This document shows positions 45,285 to 54,327 of a stretch of 64,000 nucleotides of DNA, in pieces. The notes below the pieces were generated by a model. It had not been told where the DNA came from, did no database searches, and saw only the letters and a program-made list of their open reading frames with translations. The stretch is from Pseudomonas sp. SJZ074 (GTDB lineage Bacteria; Pseudomonadota; Gammaproteobacteria; Pseudomonadales; Pseudomonadaceae): positions 1-64,000 of the forward strand of contig NZ_VIUE01000014.1 of NCBI RefSeq assembly GCF_007828215.1, in the 5' to 3' direction. The stretch's first letter is position 1. Each line of letters starts with the position of its first letter. A program made the translations under genes and the position numbers.

Positions 45285-46964
45285 TCAGATACGGAACTGT
45301 CCGACCAGTTTGCCCAGGCGCTGGCCCAGCTCGTTCAGGCTGCGGGAGGTCTGGGCACCGAGTTGGGTTTCGTCGGCCACGCTGTCCACCGCCACAGCGA
45401 TCTGATGCACGCTGCGGTTGATTTCCTCGGCCACCGCGGTCTGCTCTTCCGCGGCGCTGGCGATCTGGGCGTTCATCGAGTTGATGGTGCCGATCAACTG
45501 CGCCATGGTGTCCAGGGACGCTCCCGCCTCGTTGGCCCGCACCGACGTGCCATCACCCGCCTCACTGGAGCGACGCATCGCCTCCACGGCCGCATGGGTA
45601 CCCGATTGCAGGCGTTCGATCATGCCCTGGATTTCCTGGGTGCTCTGCTGGGTCCGGCTGGCCAGGGCCCGCACTTCATCGGCCACCACCGCGAAACCAC
45701 GCCCCGCTTCCCCGGCACGCGCCGCCTCGATGGCTGCGTTGAGGGCCAACAGGTTGGTCTGCTCGGCAATCGAACGGATCACCCCGAGCACGCTGACAAT
45801 CGAGGCCACGTCCTGTTGCAGGCTGTCCAGGGACACGCCACTGTTGCGGATATCGTTCACCAGCGCATGAATCTGCTGGATGCTGCCGGCCACCACCCGC
45901 TTGGCGGACTGACCTTCTTCGTCGGTCTGCTGGGCGGCCACGGCGGCGCCCTGGGCGCTGCGGGCCACTTCCTGGGCGGCGGACGACATCTCGTTGATCG
46001 CCGTGGCGACCTGGTCGGTTTCGTGGCGCTGGCGCTCCATGGCCTGCTCGGAACGTTGGGCCTGCTCGGAGACCTGAGTCACCAGCCCGGTCAGTTGCGA
46101 AGTCATGTCGGTGATCTGCCGCACCAGGCCGTGGATCTTGTCGACGAAGCGATTGAACGAGCCGGCCAGTTGGCCGAGTTCATCCTGGCTGGTGATTGCC
46201 AGACGCCGAGTCAGGTCACCCTCGCCCGCCGCGATGTCGTCGAGGTTGTCTTTCATCAGGTGCAAAGGTCGCAGGATGGTGTTGGCCAGCAGCACGCCCA
46301 CCACCGCAATCACCAGCAGCACCACGGCGGCGATGCCGATGATGCTCAATATCACGCCTTGCACACGCTCATGGACCTTGGCTTCCACCAACGCCACCTG
46401 GGCTTCGATGCCGTCCAGGTTGACCGAACTGCCGACCGCCATGTCCCACTTGGACAGGTATTCGGTGTAACCGAGCTTGGGCACCAGGTCCTTGCTGCCG
46501 GGCAGTGGCGAGCTGTATTCGAGGTAGTGGGTCCCGTCCTTGGCGACTTTCACCAGGTCACGGTTGACGTAGACACCGTTCGGGTCGCGGTTGTCCTTGA
46601 AACTCTTGCCCACGCCGTCGGGGCTGTTGGCCTTGAACAGGCGCACGGTTTCGGAGTCGTAGCCGAAGAAGTAGCCGTCCTTGCCGTAACTGATGTTCGA
46701 CAGCAGCTTGATAGCCTCGGCCCGCGCCGCGTTATCGCCGGGAGCGGCCGCATCGTACAGCGGCTTGATGGCGGTCAGGCCCACCGCTACGTAGCTCTGC
46801 AGCGTCGCCTTGGCGTCGGCGAGCAGCCGCTCGCGGGTCTGCTTGACCTCATTGCTGGCCTGCTCCTTCAAGATGAAAGCCGTGGTCAGACTGATGATCA
46901 CCGCGGACAACAGTACCGGCAATATTGCCAGGGACAGGACTTTAGCCTTCAGGCTCAGGCGCAT
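45285..46964 (-). CDS. methyl-accepting chemotaxis protein with single Cache sensor
   Basis: 559 residues from ATG 46964 (MRLSLKAKVLSLAILPVLLSAVIISL); the longer frame upstream has no family resemblance. TM1 about 8-32, a periplasmic Cache domain (about 35-200; GKDGYFFGYDSE and GDNAARAEAIKLL), TM2 about 210-232, HAMP to about 290 and the signalling hairpin (EQTNLLALNAAIEAARAGE, AVVADEVRALA). No C-terminal CheR-binding pentapeptide is visible (ends GQFRI). The Cache type is often tuned to small organic acids; the ligand is unknown. Confidence 0.92.
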   Translation of the reverse strand: MRLSLKAKVLSLAILPVLLSAVIISLTTAFILKEQASNEVKQTRERLLADAKATLQSYVAVGLTAIKPLYDAAAPGDNAARAEAIKLLSNISYGKDGYFFGYDSETVRLFKANSPDGVGKSFKDNRDPNGVYVNRDLVKVAKDGTHYLEYSSPLPGSKDLVPKLGYTEYLSKWDMAVGSSVNLDGIEAQVALVEAKVHERVQGVILSIIGIAAVVLLVIAVVGVLLANTILRPLHLMKDNLDDIAAGEGDLTRRLAITSQDELGQLAGSFNRFVDKIHGLVRQITDMTSQLTGLVTQVSEQAQRSEQAMERQRHETDQVATAINEMSSAAQEVARSAQGAAVAAQQTDEEGQSAKRVVAGSIQQIHALVNDIRNSGVSLDSLQQDVASIVSVLGVIRSIAEQTNLLALNAAIEAARAGEAGRGFAVVADEVRALASRTQQSTQEIQGMIERLQSGTHAAVEAMRRSSEAGDGTSVRANEAGASLDTMAQLIGTINSMNAQIASAAEEQTAVAEEINRSVHQIAVAVDSVADETQLGAQTSRSLNELGQRLGKLVGQFRI

Positions 46965-47049
46965 GCTGTTCACTCTTGTTGGTGTTATTGGCGTGGTTAG
47001 CTGTATTAACGGCAAGCTTGGGGAAAACTGTAGGGCAATCTCAAAAGCA

Positions 47050-47113
47050 ATCGCGAGCAGGCTCGCTCCCACAGGGAAATGCATTCCAATGTGGGAGCGA
47101 GCCTGCTCGCGAT
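47050..47113. repeat. REP pair (GAGCCTGC variant)
   Basis: Inverted unit 47050-47073 and direct unit 47090-47113, between the chemoreceptor gene and the antiporter gene. Confidence 0.88.
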
Positions 47114-47134
47114 GGAGGCGACTCGGTCTTCGAA

Positions 47135-48454
47135 CTACAACACCATCGCCGCCACCCAACCAAATGCCAGCAGCGGCAAGTTGTAATGGATGAAGGTGGG
47201 AACCACGGTGTCCCAGATATGGTGGTGCTGGCCGTCGACGTTCAGGCCGGAGGTCGGGCCGAGGGTCGAGTCCGAGGCAGGCGAGCCCGCATCGCCCAGG
47301 GCGCCGGCGGTGCCGACGATGCAGACGATCGCCAACGGGCTGAAGCCCAGTTGCAGGCACAGCGGCACGAAAATCGTCGCCAGGATCGGTACGGTGGAGA
47401 ACGACGAGCCGATGCCCATGGTCACCAGCAGGCCCACCAGCAACATCATCAGCACGCCAATGCCCTTGCTGTGGCCGATCCAGGCCGCCGAGGTTTCCAC
47501 CAGGCTCTGCACTTCACCGGTGGCCTTCATCACCTCGGCGAACCCCGAGGCGGCGATCATAATGAAGCCGATCATCGCCATCATCTTCATGCCTTCGGTG
47601 AACAGGTCGTCGGTCTCGCGCCAGCGCACCACCCCCGACAGCGAGAAAATCAGGAATCCGGCCAGGGCCCCGATGATCATCGAATCCACCAGCAACTGGA
47701 TCGCGAACGCTGCCACCACGGCGAGCCCCGCCACCATCAGGCTCATCGGGTTGTAACGCACCGCCACCTGCTCGACCCGGGCGATCTTCTTCAGGTCGTA
47801 GACACGCTTCCTGCGGTAGCTGAACACCGACAGCAGCAAGCCGAAGACCATGCCCAACGCTGGAATGCCCATGGCATGGGTGACGTTGATGCCACTGACG
47901 TCCACGCCGCTGCGGGCGATATTGGCGAGCAGGATTTCATTAAGGAAGATATTGCCGAACCCCACGGGCAGGAACATGTAGGGGGTGATCAGGCCGAAGG
48001 TCATGACGCAGGCGATCAGCCGGCGATCCAGTTGCAGCTTGGTCAGCACGTAGAGCAACGGCGGCACCAACAGCGGAATGAAGGCGATGTGGATCGGCAG
48101 GACGTTCTGCGAGGCGACGGCCACCGTCCCCAGCAAGCCGATCAGCACCCATTTGACGCCAGAGCCACCGGCGGCGTCCTGGCGATCCACCAGGGCCAGC
48201 GCCTTGTCGGCCAGGGCATGGGCCATGCCGGACTTGGCAATCGCTACCGCGAAAGCGCCGAGCAGAGCATAGGACAATGCCACCGTCGCACCGCCACCAA
48301 GACCCGAGTTGAACGCCTTGAGCGTCGCCTCGATGCCCAGGCCACCCGTCAGGCCACCCACCAACGCGCCGATAATCAGCGCGATCACCACATGCACGCG
48401 GGACAGGCTGAGCACCAGCATGACGCCAACCGCGGCAATTACTGCATTTATCAT
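47135..48454 (-). CDS. Na+/H+ antiporter family protein
   Basis: 439 residues from ATG 48454 (MINAVIAAVGVMLVLSLSRVHVVIALIIGALVGG) with about ten hydrophobic segments. The block GLGGGATVALSYALLGAFAVAIAKSG and the late PASDSTLGPTSGLN resemble the NhaC-like/YuiF group. Its transport reaction is inferred from the family; an organic acid or amino acid substrate is an alternative. Confidence 0.8.
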   Translation of the reverse strand: MINAVIAAVGVMLVLSLSRVHVVIALIIGALVGGLTGGLGIEATLKAFNSGLGGGATVALSYALLGAFAVAIAKSGMAHALADKALALVDRQDAAGGSGVKWVLIGLLGTVAVASQNVLPIHIAFIPLLVPPLLYVLTKLQLDRRLIACVMTFGLITPYMFLPVGFGNIFLNEILLANIARSGVDVSGINVTHAMGIPALGMVFGLLLSVFSYRRKRVYDLKKIARVEQVAVRYNPMSLMVAGLAVVAAFAIQLLVDSMIIGALAGFLIFSLSGVVRWRETDDLFTEGMKMMAMIGFIMIAASGFAEVMKATGEVQSLVETSAAWIGHSKGIGVLMMLLVGLLVTMGIGSSFSTVPILATIFVPLCLQLGFSPLAIVCIVGTAGALGDAGSPASDSTLGPTSGLNVDGQHHHIWDTVVPTFIHYNLPLLAFGWVAAMVL

Positions 48455-48571
48455 CGTTACCTCAAGGCACAGCGGTGGAAAGCCACCGGAAAAAAGGCGG
48501 GGACTTTGCAGCAAGCGGCGCCAAGCTGCAAGGGCCGTGCGGCGGGTTTCGAGGTGTTCTCAGAATTCATC

Positions 48572-48661
48572 CTGTGGGAGCGGGCTTGCTCGCGAAGGCG
48601 GTGTGTCAGTCATTAATACATAACGGACACACCGCCTTCGCGAGCAAGCCCGCTCCCACAA
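48572..48661. repeat. long BIME (paired REP units)
   Basis: Direct unit, GGCGGTGTGTCAG, short centre, GGACACACCGCC and inverted unit, between the histidine kinase and antiporter genes. Confidence 0.92.
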
Positions 48662-48689
48662 GGGACATGGGGTGTGAGCGAAAATCTTG

Positions 48690-50003
48690 TCAACGCCGCG
48701 GCAGTTCGATCAGGACTTTCAGGCCGCCCCACTCGCTGTCGTGCAGGGTCAGCGTCCCGCCCCAGGTATCGACGATGTCCCGCACGATACCGAGCCCCAG
48801 GCCGTGGCCGTCGGTCTGCTCGTCCAGGCGCGTGCCCCGGCTGAAGACCTGCTCGCGCCGCTCCTCGGGAATGCCCGGGCCGTCGTCTTCCACCGCCAGG
48901 ATGAATGTCCCGGTCGTCTCGGTCACGGTCAGGCGCACTTCGGCATCCGCCCACTTGCAGGCGTTATCCAGCAGGTTGCCCAGCAGTTCCAGCAGGTCTT
49001 CGCGGTCCCAGGGCAGGTGCTGCCCTGGCGCGGCTACGTAACTCAGGTGCAGATGCTCGCCATGGATCATGTTCAGCGTCGCCAACAGCCCTGGCAGTTC
49101 CGCATCGCAGTCCAGCTGCGCACCGGGCAAGGCATCGCCGGCCAATCGGGCGCGGTTGAGCTCACGATTCAGGCGTTGGCGCACCTGCTCCAATTGTTCG
49201 AGCAGCAAGCTGCGCAATTCGGGGTACGGGTCGAGCTTTTCGTTCGAGGCCAGGCTCTGCAACACCGCCAGCGGGGTTTTCAGGGCATGGCCCAGGTTGC
49301 CCAGGGCATTGCGCGAGCGCTTGAGACTGTCTTCGGTGTGGGCCAGCAAATGATTGATCTGCGCCACCAGCGGTTCCAGCTCAAGGGGCACCTGTTCGTC
49401 GAGTTGCGAGCGTTGTCCACGCTGCAACTGGGCGATCTGTTCCCGCGCTCTCTCCAGCGGACGCAGGGCGCGGCGCACCGTGAACCGTTGCAACAACAGG
49501 ATCAGCAACAGCCCCGCCAGGCCGAGGCCAAGGCCGATCTGCTGCATGCGCAGGAAACTGTCGCGCACAGGCGTGTAGTCCTGGGCCACGCTGATGGAAA
49601 TCGCCTGGCCCAGGCGCCGGTAGTCCGTGCGCAATACCAGCAGTTTCTGGCCTTCAGGCCCCAGTTGCAGGTTGGCGTGCAGGCCCGGATGGTCGAGCCG
49701 GGGCAGTTCCTGGTCCCAGAGGGAACGGGAACGCCAGTGCACATCGGCGAAATCGATGCGGAAATAATGTCCGGAGAACGGTCGCAGATAGGCTGGCGAC
49801 AAACGCCGCTCATCCAGTTGCAACCCCTGGGGACCACGCACCAGGGCCACCAGCAGGCTTTCGCTGTCGTTGCGCAGCCCGGCTTCCAGATAGCGCTGCA
49901 GTCCCAGCTCGAACAGCCACAGACTGGTCTGCGCCAAGACCAGGCCGACCACCACCATTACACCGATCAGGCCCAGGCTCAGCCGTCGCTGGATGGACCT
50001 CAC
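48690..50003 (-). CDS. sensor histidine kinase of a PhoPQ/QseBC-like pair
   Basis: 437 residues. TM1 near 9-30, a periplasmic segment of about 120 residues, TM2 near 152-172, HAMP, phospho-acceptor His in NALGNLGHALKTPLAVLQ, then N box (LLGNLLDNACKWA), VEDDGPGIPEE and GHGLGLGIVRDI. It phosphorylates the upstream response regulator. The sensed signal is unknown; ten bases separate it from the regulator gene. Confidence 0.93.
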   Translation of the reverse strand: MRSIQRRLSLGLIGVMVVVGLVLAQTSLWLFELGLQRYLEAGLRNDSESLLVALVRGPQGLQLDERRLSPAYLRPFSGHYFRIDFADVHWRSRSLWDQELPRLDHPGLHANLQLGPEGQKLLVLRTDYRRLGQAISISVAQDYTPVRDSFLRMQQIGLGLGLAGLLLILLLQRFTVRRALRPLERAREQIAQLQRGQRSQLDEQVPLELEPLVAQINHLLAHTEDSLKRSRNALGNLGHALKTPLAVLQSLASNEKLDPYPELRSLLLEQLEQVRQRLNRELNRARLAGDALPGAQLDCDAELPGLLATLNMIHGEHLHLSYVAAPGQHLPWDREDLLELLGNLLDNACKWADAEVRLTVTETTGTFILAVEDDGPGIPEERREQVFSRGTRLDEQTDGHGLGLGIVRDIVDTWGGTLTLHDSEWGGLKVLIELPRR

Positions 50004-50013
50004 TGCGTTGATC

Positions 50014-50682
50014 TCACTGCGCCTGCCCGCCGAACAGGTAACCCTGGCCGCGACGGGTTTCGATCACGCTGCGTCCCAGCTTGCGTCGCAGGTGATTGAC
50101 GTGGACTTCCAGCACATTGGAGTCACGCTCGGTTTCGCCGTCATACAGATGTTCGGCGAGATGGCTCTTGGAGAGGATCTGCTCGGGGTGAAGCATGAAA
50201 TAGCGCAGCAAGCGAAATTCAGCGGCGGTCAGTTGAATGTCCGCGCCGTCGCGGACCACGCATTGGCGCCCCTCATCCAGATGCAGCCCGGCGGCCTGGA
50301 GCGTCGGCTGGTTGGCCTGGCCATGGGAGCGGCGCAGCAATGCCTGGACCCGCAGGTGCAGTTCCTCGGGATGAAAAGGCTTGGTCAGGTAATCGTCGGC
50401 ACCGGCCTTGAGGCCTTCGATGCGTTCGGCCCAGGAACCGCGGGCGGTGAGGATCAGCACCGGAGTACTCATCCCGCCGGCACGCCATTGGGCCAGTACC
50501 TCAAGCCCCGGCACACCCGGCAGGCCAAGGTCGAGGATGATCAGGTCATAGGGTTCGCTGCTGCCCTGATACACCGCGTCGCGACCGTCGGCGAGCCAGT
50601 CGACGGCATAGCCCTGCCGTGTCAGCCCGGCCATCACCTCGTCGGCCAGGGGAACGTGATCTTCCACCAGAAGCAGGCGCAT
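50014..50682 (-). CDS. OmpR/PhoB-type response regulator
   Basis: 222 residues from ATG 50682. Receiver domain (LLLVEDHVPLADEVM, phospho-acceptor Asp in LIILDLGLPGVPGLEVL, KPF at the end) and a winged-helix DNA-binding domain with RDGADIQLTAAEFRLLRYFM. The start codon overlaps the stop codon of the PepSY gene ahead by one base, so the two are translationally coupled. Confidence 0.95.
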   Translation of the reverse strand: MRLLLVEDHVPLADEVMAGLTRQGYAVDWLADGRDAVYQGSSEPYDLIILDLGLPGVPGLEVLAQWRAGGMSTPVLILTARGSWAERIEGLKAGADDYLTKPFHPEELHLRVQALLRRSHGQANQPTLQAAGLHLDEGRQCVVRDGADIQLTAAEFRLLRYFMLHPEQILSKSHLAEHLYDGETERDSNVLEVHVNHLRRKLGRSVIETRRGQGYLFGGQAQ

Positions 50683-50993
50683 CAATCTTCCTTATCTTTG
50701 AGTAAGCGGCCGGATGCGGCCTCCAGGTCCAATTCGCGCACAACGCCGTCGGTATCCAGCAGCTCGACCTCATAAATATAGACACCGTGTTTCTCTTCCA
50801 GCTCAGCCTCCAGCAACTTGGCGCCGGGGTGCAGGTCCAGAGCCTGTTGCAGCAGTTGTTCCAGCGGCAGTATCACCCCCCGCTGGCGCAGTTGCAGCGC
50901 CTCGTCCTGGTCCAGGTCCCGCGCCATGACCACCGAACAAAACGCCAGCAGCGCCAGCGGCCATCGACTGCGGGCGCAGAGATTAAGCTTCAT
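50682..50993 (-). CDS. PepSY-domain periplasmic protein (second of two)
   Basis: 103 residues from ATG 50993. Signal-like N-terminus (WPLALLAFCSVVMARDL), then a PepSY domain ending LEEKHGVYIYEVELLDTDGVVRELDLEAASGRLL. PepSY proteins are found with two-component systems and metalloproteases and are thought to bind or inhibit partners in the periplasm. Its start overlaps the stop of the preceding PepSY gene. Confidence 0.88.
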   Translation of the reverse strand: MKLNLCARSRWPLALLAFCSVVMARDLDQDEALQLRQRGVILPLEQLLQQALDLHPGAKLLEAELEEKHGVYIYEVELLDTDGVVRELDLEAASGRLLKDKED

Positions 50994-51301
50994 TAAGTAT
51001 CCTGATGATTCTTGAGCACCTTGCCGGTAACAGCGTCCAATTCCATATCCCATTCAATGCCCTGGGTGTCGCGCAACTCCACTTGATAGATGAACTTGCC
51101 GTACTTTTTTTCCAGCTCGGTATCGGTCAAGGTGGCGCCAGGGTGTCTGGCCAAGGCAGCGGCATTGAGTTTTTCAAAGGATTGAATGGTACCAGCGTCT
51201 CGCAGTTTTCGGGATTCCGCGGGGCCGAGGTCCCGTGCGTAGGCAAGGCTGGCGCCCAAAGCCATGAGCGTTGCGATGAAAAAGGCAGTCAGGCGGTTCA
51301 A
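50993..51301 (-). CDS. PepSY-domain periplasmic protein (first of two)
   Basis: 102 residues. Signal peptide MNRLTAFFIATLMALGASLAYA-like with an AYA cleavage motif, then a PepSY domain with TELEKKYGKFIYQVELRDTQGI. It is a paralogue of the next gene, and both share the LEKKYG..IY.VEL core. It heads the operon PepSY-PepSY-regulator-kinase, so the pair likely modulates or reports the signal. Confidence 0.88.
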   Translation of the reverse strand: MNRLTAFFIATLMALGASLAYARDLGPAESRKLRDAGTIQSFEKLNAAALARHPGATLTDTELEKKYGKFIYQVELRDTQGIEWDMELDAVTGKVLKNHQDT

Positions 51302-51392
51302 GGGTTATCTCCTTTTTATAATCGTCACGGGGCGACTGTAGCCGGGTGAACTTAACTGAAACTGAATTGCCATCATGGAACACAGATCAACG

Positions 51393-51482
51393 GGTGGGAG
51401 CGGGCTTGCTCGCGAAAGCGGCGTGTCAGTTATGAATACGCTGACTGACACACCGCTTTCGCGAGCAAGCCCGCTCCCACAG
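51393..51482. repeat. long BIME (paired REP units)
   Basis: Direct unit, AAGCGGCGTGTCAG, short centre, TGACACACCGC and inverted unit, between the divergent PepSY operon and patatin gene. Confidence 0.92.
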
Positions 51483-51529
51483 GATTTGTGTCGCTATAAT
51501 CCGTTGCCTGCCCAAGCCAAGAGACCGGT

Positions 51530-52609
51530 ATGACCGCCATTCACATCAAGTTTCCCGCCCTCACCCTCAAGGCCGGCCCCCGGGCCCTGGCGCGGATTCG
51601 CGAAGCCGGTCTCAAGGCGGCCGACGTCGGCATCTTGCCGGGTGCCGCCGGCGGTCCCAAAGCCCTGGGCATTCAGGGGCTGGACCTGGCGCTGTTTGGC
51701 GAATGGCTGCCCGCCGCCCCCCGTGAACGTTCGTTGATTGGGGCTTCAGTGGGCTCCTGGCGCTTCGCCAGCGCCTGCTTGCCGGATGCCGCCGAAGGCA
51801 TCCGACGCCTGGGCAGCTTGTACAACGGGCAAAGTTTCGCCAAGGGTGTGACCATGGCCGGGGTCAGCCAGAGTTCGCAACGCATGCTCGACGACCTGCT
51901 CGAAGGCCGCGACGCGACGATCCTCGCCAACCCCCATTACCGACTCAACATCATGGTGGTCAAAAGCCACGGCTTGCTCGCGCAGGATCACCGCGGGCGG
52001 CTGGGCCTGGGCCTGTCGTCGGTGATCGCCGACAACCTGCGAGGCCGGGCGCGGCTGTCGCGGCATTTCGAACGGCTGATTATCCACGACCCGCGCCTGG
52101 CACCGCCGCTGCATCCCTTGAACGATTTTCCCTCACGTTTCGTGCCGCTTGCGGCCGGCAATCTGCGCCAGGCGCTGCTGGCCTCGGGCTCGATCCCGAT
52201 GGTAATGGAGGGCGTGCGCGACCTGCCGGGCGCCGGTGCCGGCACCTACCGCGACGGCGGCTTGCTGGACTATCACCTCGACCTGCCCTACAGCGGCGAA
52301 GACATCGTGCTGTATCCCCATTTCACCGACCGGGTCATTCCCGGCTGGTTCGACAAAAGCCTGCCGTGGCGACGGGGCAATATCGAACGCCTGCAAGATG
52401 TCCTGTTGCTGGCGCCATCCCGTGAGTACCTGGCTCGCCTGCCCTACGGCAAGCTGCCGGACCGGAACGACTTCAAGCGTTTCATGGGCGATGACACGAG
52501 CCGCCGTACCTACTGGCAGACGGCGATGGACGAGAGTCGGCGTCTGGGCGACGAGTTCCTCGAGTTGGCGGCCAATGGTGGACTGGGCGAGCGTTTGCTG
52601 ACCCTTTAG
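51530..52609 (+). CDS. patatin-like phospholipase
   Basis: 359 residues. Glycine-rich oxyanion stretch GILPGAAGGPKALGIQGL, nucleophile elbow LIGASVGSWRF (Ser in GASVG), and the catalytic Asp in YRDGGLLDYH (DGG), so the Ser-Asp dyad is complete. No signal peptide seen, so cytosolic or membrane-associated. Acyl-ester hydrolase by family; substrate unknown. Confidence 0.88.
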   Translation: MTAIHIKFPALTLKAGPRALARIREAGLKAADVGILPGAAGGPKALGIQGLDLALFGEWLPAAPRERSLIGASVGSWRFASACLPDAAEGIRRLGSLYNGQSFAKGVTMAGVSQSSQRMLDDLLEGRDATILANPHYRLNIMVVKSHGLLAQDHRGRLGLGLSSVIADNLRGRARLSRHFERLIIHDPRLAPPLHPLNDFPSRFVPLAAGNLRQALLASGSIPMVMEGVRDLPGAGAGTYRDGGLLDYHLDLPYSGEDIVLYPHFTDRVIPGWFDKSLPWRRGNIERLQDVLLLAPSREYLARLPYGKLPDRNDFKRFMGDDTSRRTYWQTAMDESRRLGDEFLELAANGGLGERLLTL

Positions 52610-52692
52610 TCAGCATGAGCGCGCAACGCCGGAGCCAAACTGATAAACTCCGCCGCCTGCCTCGCGACCGCTACCATAAAGAGCCTGAACCT

Positions 52693-53049
52693 GTGGAAAT
52701 CTTCAAAGAATTCACCTTCGAATCCGCCCACCGCCTTCCCCACGTCCCGGACGGCCACAAGTGCGGCCGCCTGCATGGCCATTCGTTCAAGGTGGCGATT
52801 CACCTGAGCGGCGACATCGATCCGCACACCGGCTGGATTCGTGACTTCTCGGACATCAAGGCGATCTTCAAGCCGCTCTACGAGCGCCTGGACCACAACT
52901 ACCTCAACGACATCCCTGGCCTGGAAAACCCCACCAGCGAAGTCCTCGCCAAGTGGATCTGGAACGAGCTCAAGCCGTTGCTGCCGGAACTCAGCGCCAT
53001 TCGCATCCATGAGACGTGCACCAGCGGCTGCATCTATCGCGGCGAGTAA
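52693..53049 (+). CDS. queD: 6-carboxy-5,6,7,8-tetrahydropterin synthase
   Basis: 118 residues from a GTG at 52693 (MEIFKEFTFESAHRLPHV). Zn-binding His in SAHRL and RLHGHSF, catalytic Cys in GHKCGRLHG, and an Asp-His pair in YERLDHNYL. Makes the carboxypterin for preQ0/queuosine. The in-frame ATG 78 bases upstream would add a basic tail absent from the family. Confidence 0.93.
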   Translation: MEIFKEFTFESAHRLPHVPDGHKCGRLHGHSFKVAIHLSGDIDPHTGWIRDFSDIKAIFKPLYERLDHNYLNDIPGLENPTSEVLAKWIWNELKPLLPELSAIRIHETCTSGCIYRGE

Positions 53050-53077
53050 CCCGCGGGCCCAATCTTGAACAGAGCTT

Positions 53078-53147
53078 TTGTGGCGAGGGGATAAATCCCC
53101 TCGCCACAAATAGCCCCCTCTCCACAGATAAATCCCCTCGCCACAGG
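53078..53147. repeat. GGCGAGGGGATAAATC repeat, expanded
   Basis: Hairpin TTTGTGGCGAGGGGAT/ATCCCCTCGCCACAAA followed by two diverged half copies (CCCCCTCTCCACAG and AAATCCCCTCGCCACAG). Same family as 31749-31782. Confidence 0.8.
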
Positions 53148-53218
53148 TGTGTTTTCCCCAGGAAAGCTGCACTGGCCTATGCTCTATCCCCTGACCCCTC
53201 TTCAGTGGAGCATCGACC

Positions 53219-54049
53219 ATGACCAATTGGCCGCTGGATCAGGTATACACCTTCAACGGACACGCCATTCGCTACGCTATCCATGGTGACGGGCCGCCGC
53301 TGGTATTCGTCCATGGCACGCCCTTTTCGTCCTATGTGTGGCATCGCATCGCTCCGCTCTTCAGCGCCACCCACCGGGTGCATTACTTTGACCTGTTGGG
53401 TTATGGCCAATCCGGGCAACCCGATGCCGATGTCTCCCTCGGCGTACAGAACCACCTGTTCGCACAATTGCTGGAACACTGGGGCCTGGACTGCCCCGAT
53501 GTGGTGGCCCACGACTTTGGCGGCGCCACCGCCCTGCGCACGCACCTGCTCAACGGCAAGAACTACCGCAGCCTGACGCTGATCGACCCGGTGGCGCTGT
53601 CGCCTTGGGGCTCCCCCTTCGTCCAGCATGTGCGCCGCCATGAAACGGCCTTCAGCGGCCTGCCCGATTATATTCAGCGCGCCATTGTGCCGACGTATAT
53701 CCGCGGCGCGATCAAGCGGGACATCCCGGACGCAGAACTGGCGCCCTACGTGCAGCCGTGGCTCGGCGAGACCGGCCAGGCCGCGTTCTATCGGCAGATT
53801 GCGCAAATGGACGAGCGCTACACCCGCGAGGCAGAGGGCCTGTATCCGAACGTGCGCTGTCCGACGCAGATACTGTGGGGGGAGGATGACCAATGGATTC
53901 CCATCGAGCGCGGCCAGGCGCTGCACAAACTGATCCCGGACGCGCAATTCCACCCAGTGCCGAACGCCGGGCATCTGGTCCAGGAAGATGCGCCGGAAGC
54001 CATTGTGGCGGCAGTCTTGCGTTTCTTGTCGTTGCCCCAGCCGACCTGA
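53219..54049 (+). CDS. alpha/beta hydrolase with an Asp nucleophile (dehalogenase or epoxide hydrolase type)
   Basis: 276 residues. Oxyanion HGTPFSSYVW near residue 35; the nucleophile position reads VVAHDFGGATAL, an Asp where lipases have Ser, as in haloalkane and haloacetate dehalogenases and epoxide hydrolases; a late Asp in WGEDDQWIP and His in NAGHLVQED. Substrate unknown. It is the last core gene before the Mu-like region. Confidence 0.85.
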   Translation: MTNWPLDQVYTFNGHAIRYAIHGDGPPLVFVHGTPFSSYVWHRIAPLFSATHRVHYFDLLGYGQSGQPDADVSLGVQNHLFAQLLEHWGLDCPDVVAHDFGGATALRTHLLNGKNYRSLTLIDPVALSPWGSPFVQHVRRHETAFSGLPDYIQRAIVPTYIRGAIKRDIPDAELAPYVQPWLGETGQAAFYRQIAQMDERYTREAEGLYPNVRCPTQILWGEDDQWIPIERGQALHKLIPDAQFHPVPNAGHLVQEDAPEAIVAAVLRFLSLPQPT

Positions 54050-54061
54050 CGCGTACTGTTC

Positions 54062-54151
54062 CTGTGGGAGCGGGCTTGCTCGCGAAGGCGGTCTGTCGGT
54101 TACATATACATCACTGATACACCGCCTTCGCGAGCAAGCCCGCTCCCACAA
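54062..54151. repeat. long BIME, last REP of the window
   Basis: Direct unit, GGCGGTCTGTCGG, short centre, TGATACACCGCC and inverted unit. None of the REP units of this family occurs in the remaining 9.8 kb, which fits recent acquisition of that region. Confidence 0.92.
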
Positions 54152-54201
54152 AGAATATGCAGGGGTAATGAGAACCGCGTTCCAACTTGAACCATCACTG
54201 C

Positions 54202-54246
54202 TGTTCAGGGTTGAGATAAATCCTACCGCAAAAGCGAGATAAATCC
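54202..54246. repeat. candidate transposon end with duplicated transposase sites
   Basis: GAGATAAATCC occurs at 54213-54223 and 54236-54246, 23 bases apart, just beyond the mor gene. It is preceded by TGTTCAGGGTT at 54202, and TGTT is a usual first tetramer of Mu/TnsB/TniA-type ends. A degenerate third copy (GGCACAAATCGGG) follows at 54267. No inverted copy was found on the other side. Confidence 0.45.
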
Positions 54247-54327
54247 GGTCCATTCCGGGCCAAGCTGGCACAAATCGGGACAGCCCATGCAATACCGTCA
54301 CCACCGGTGCAACAGAAAACGCCCCGC

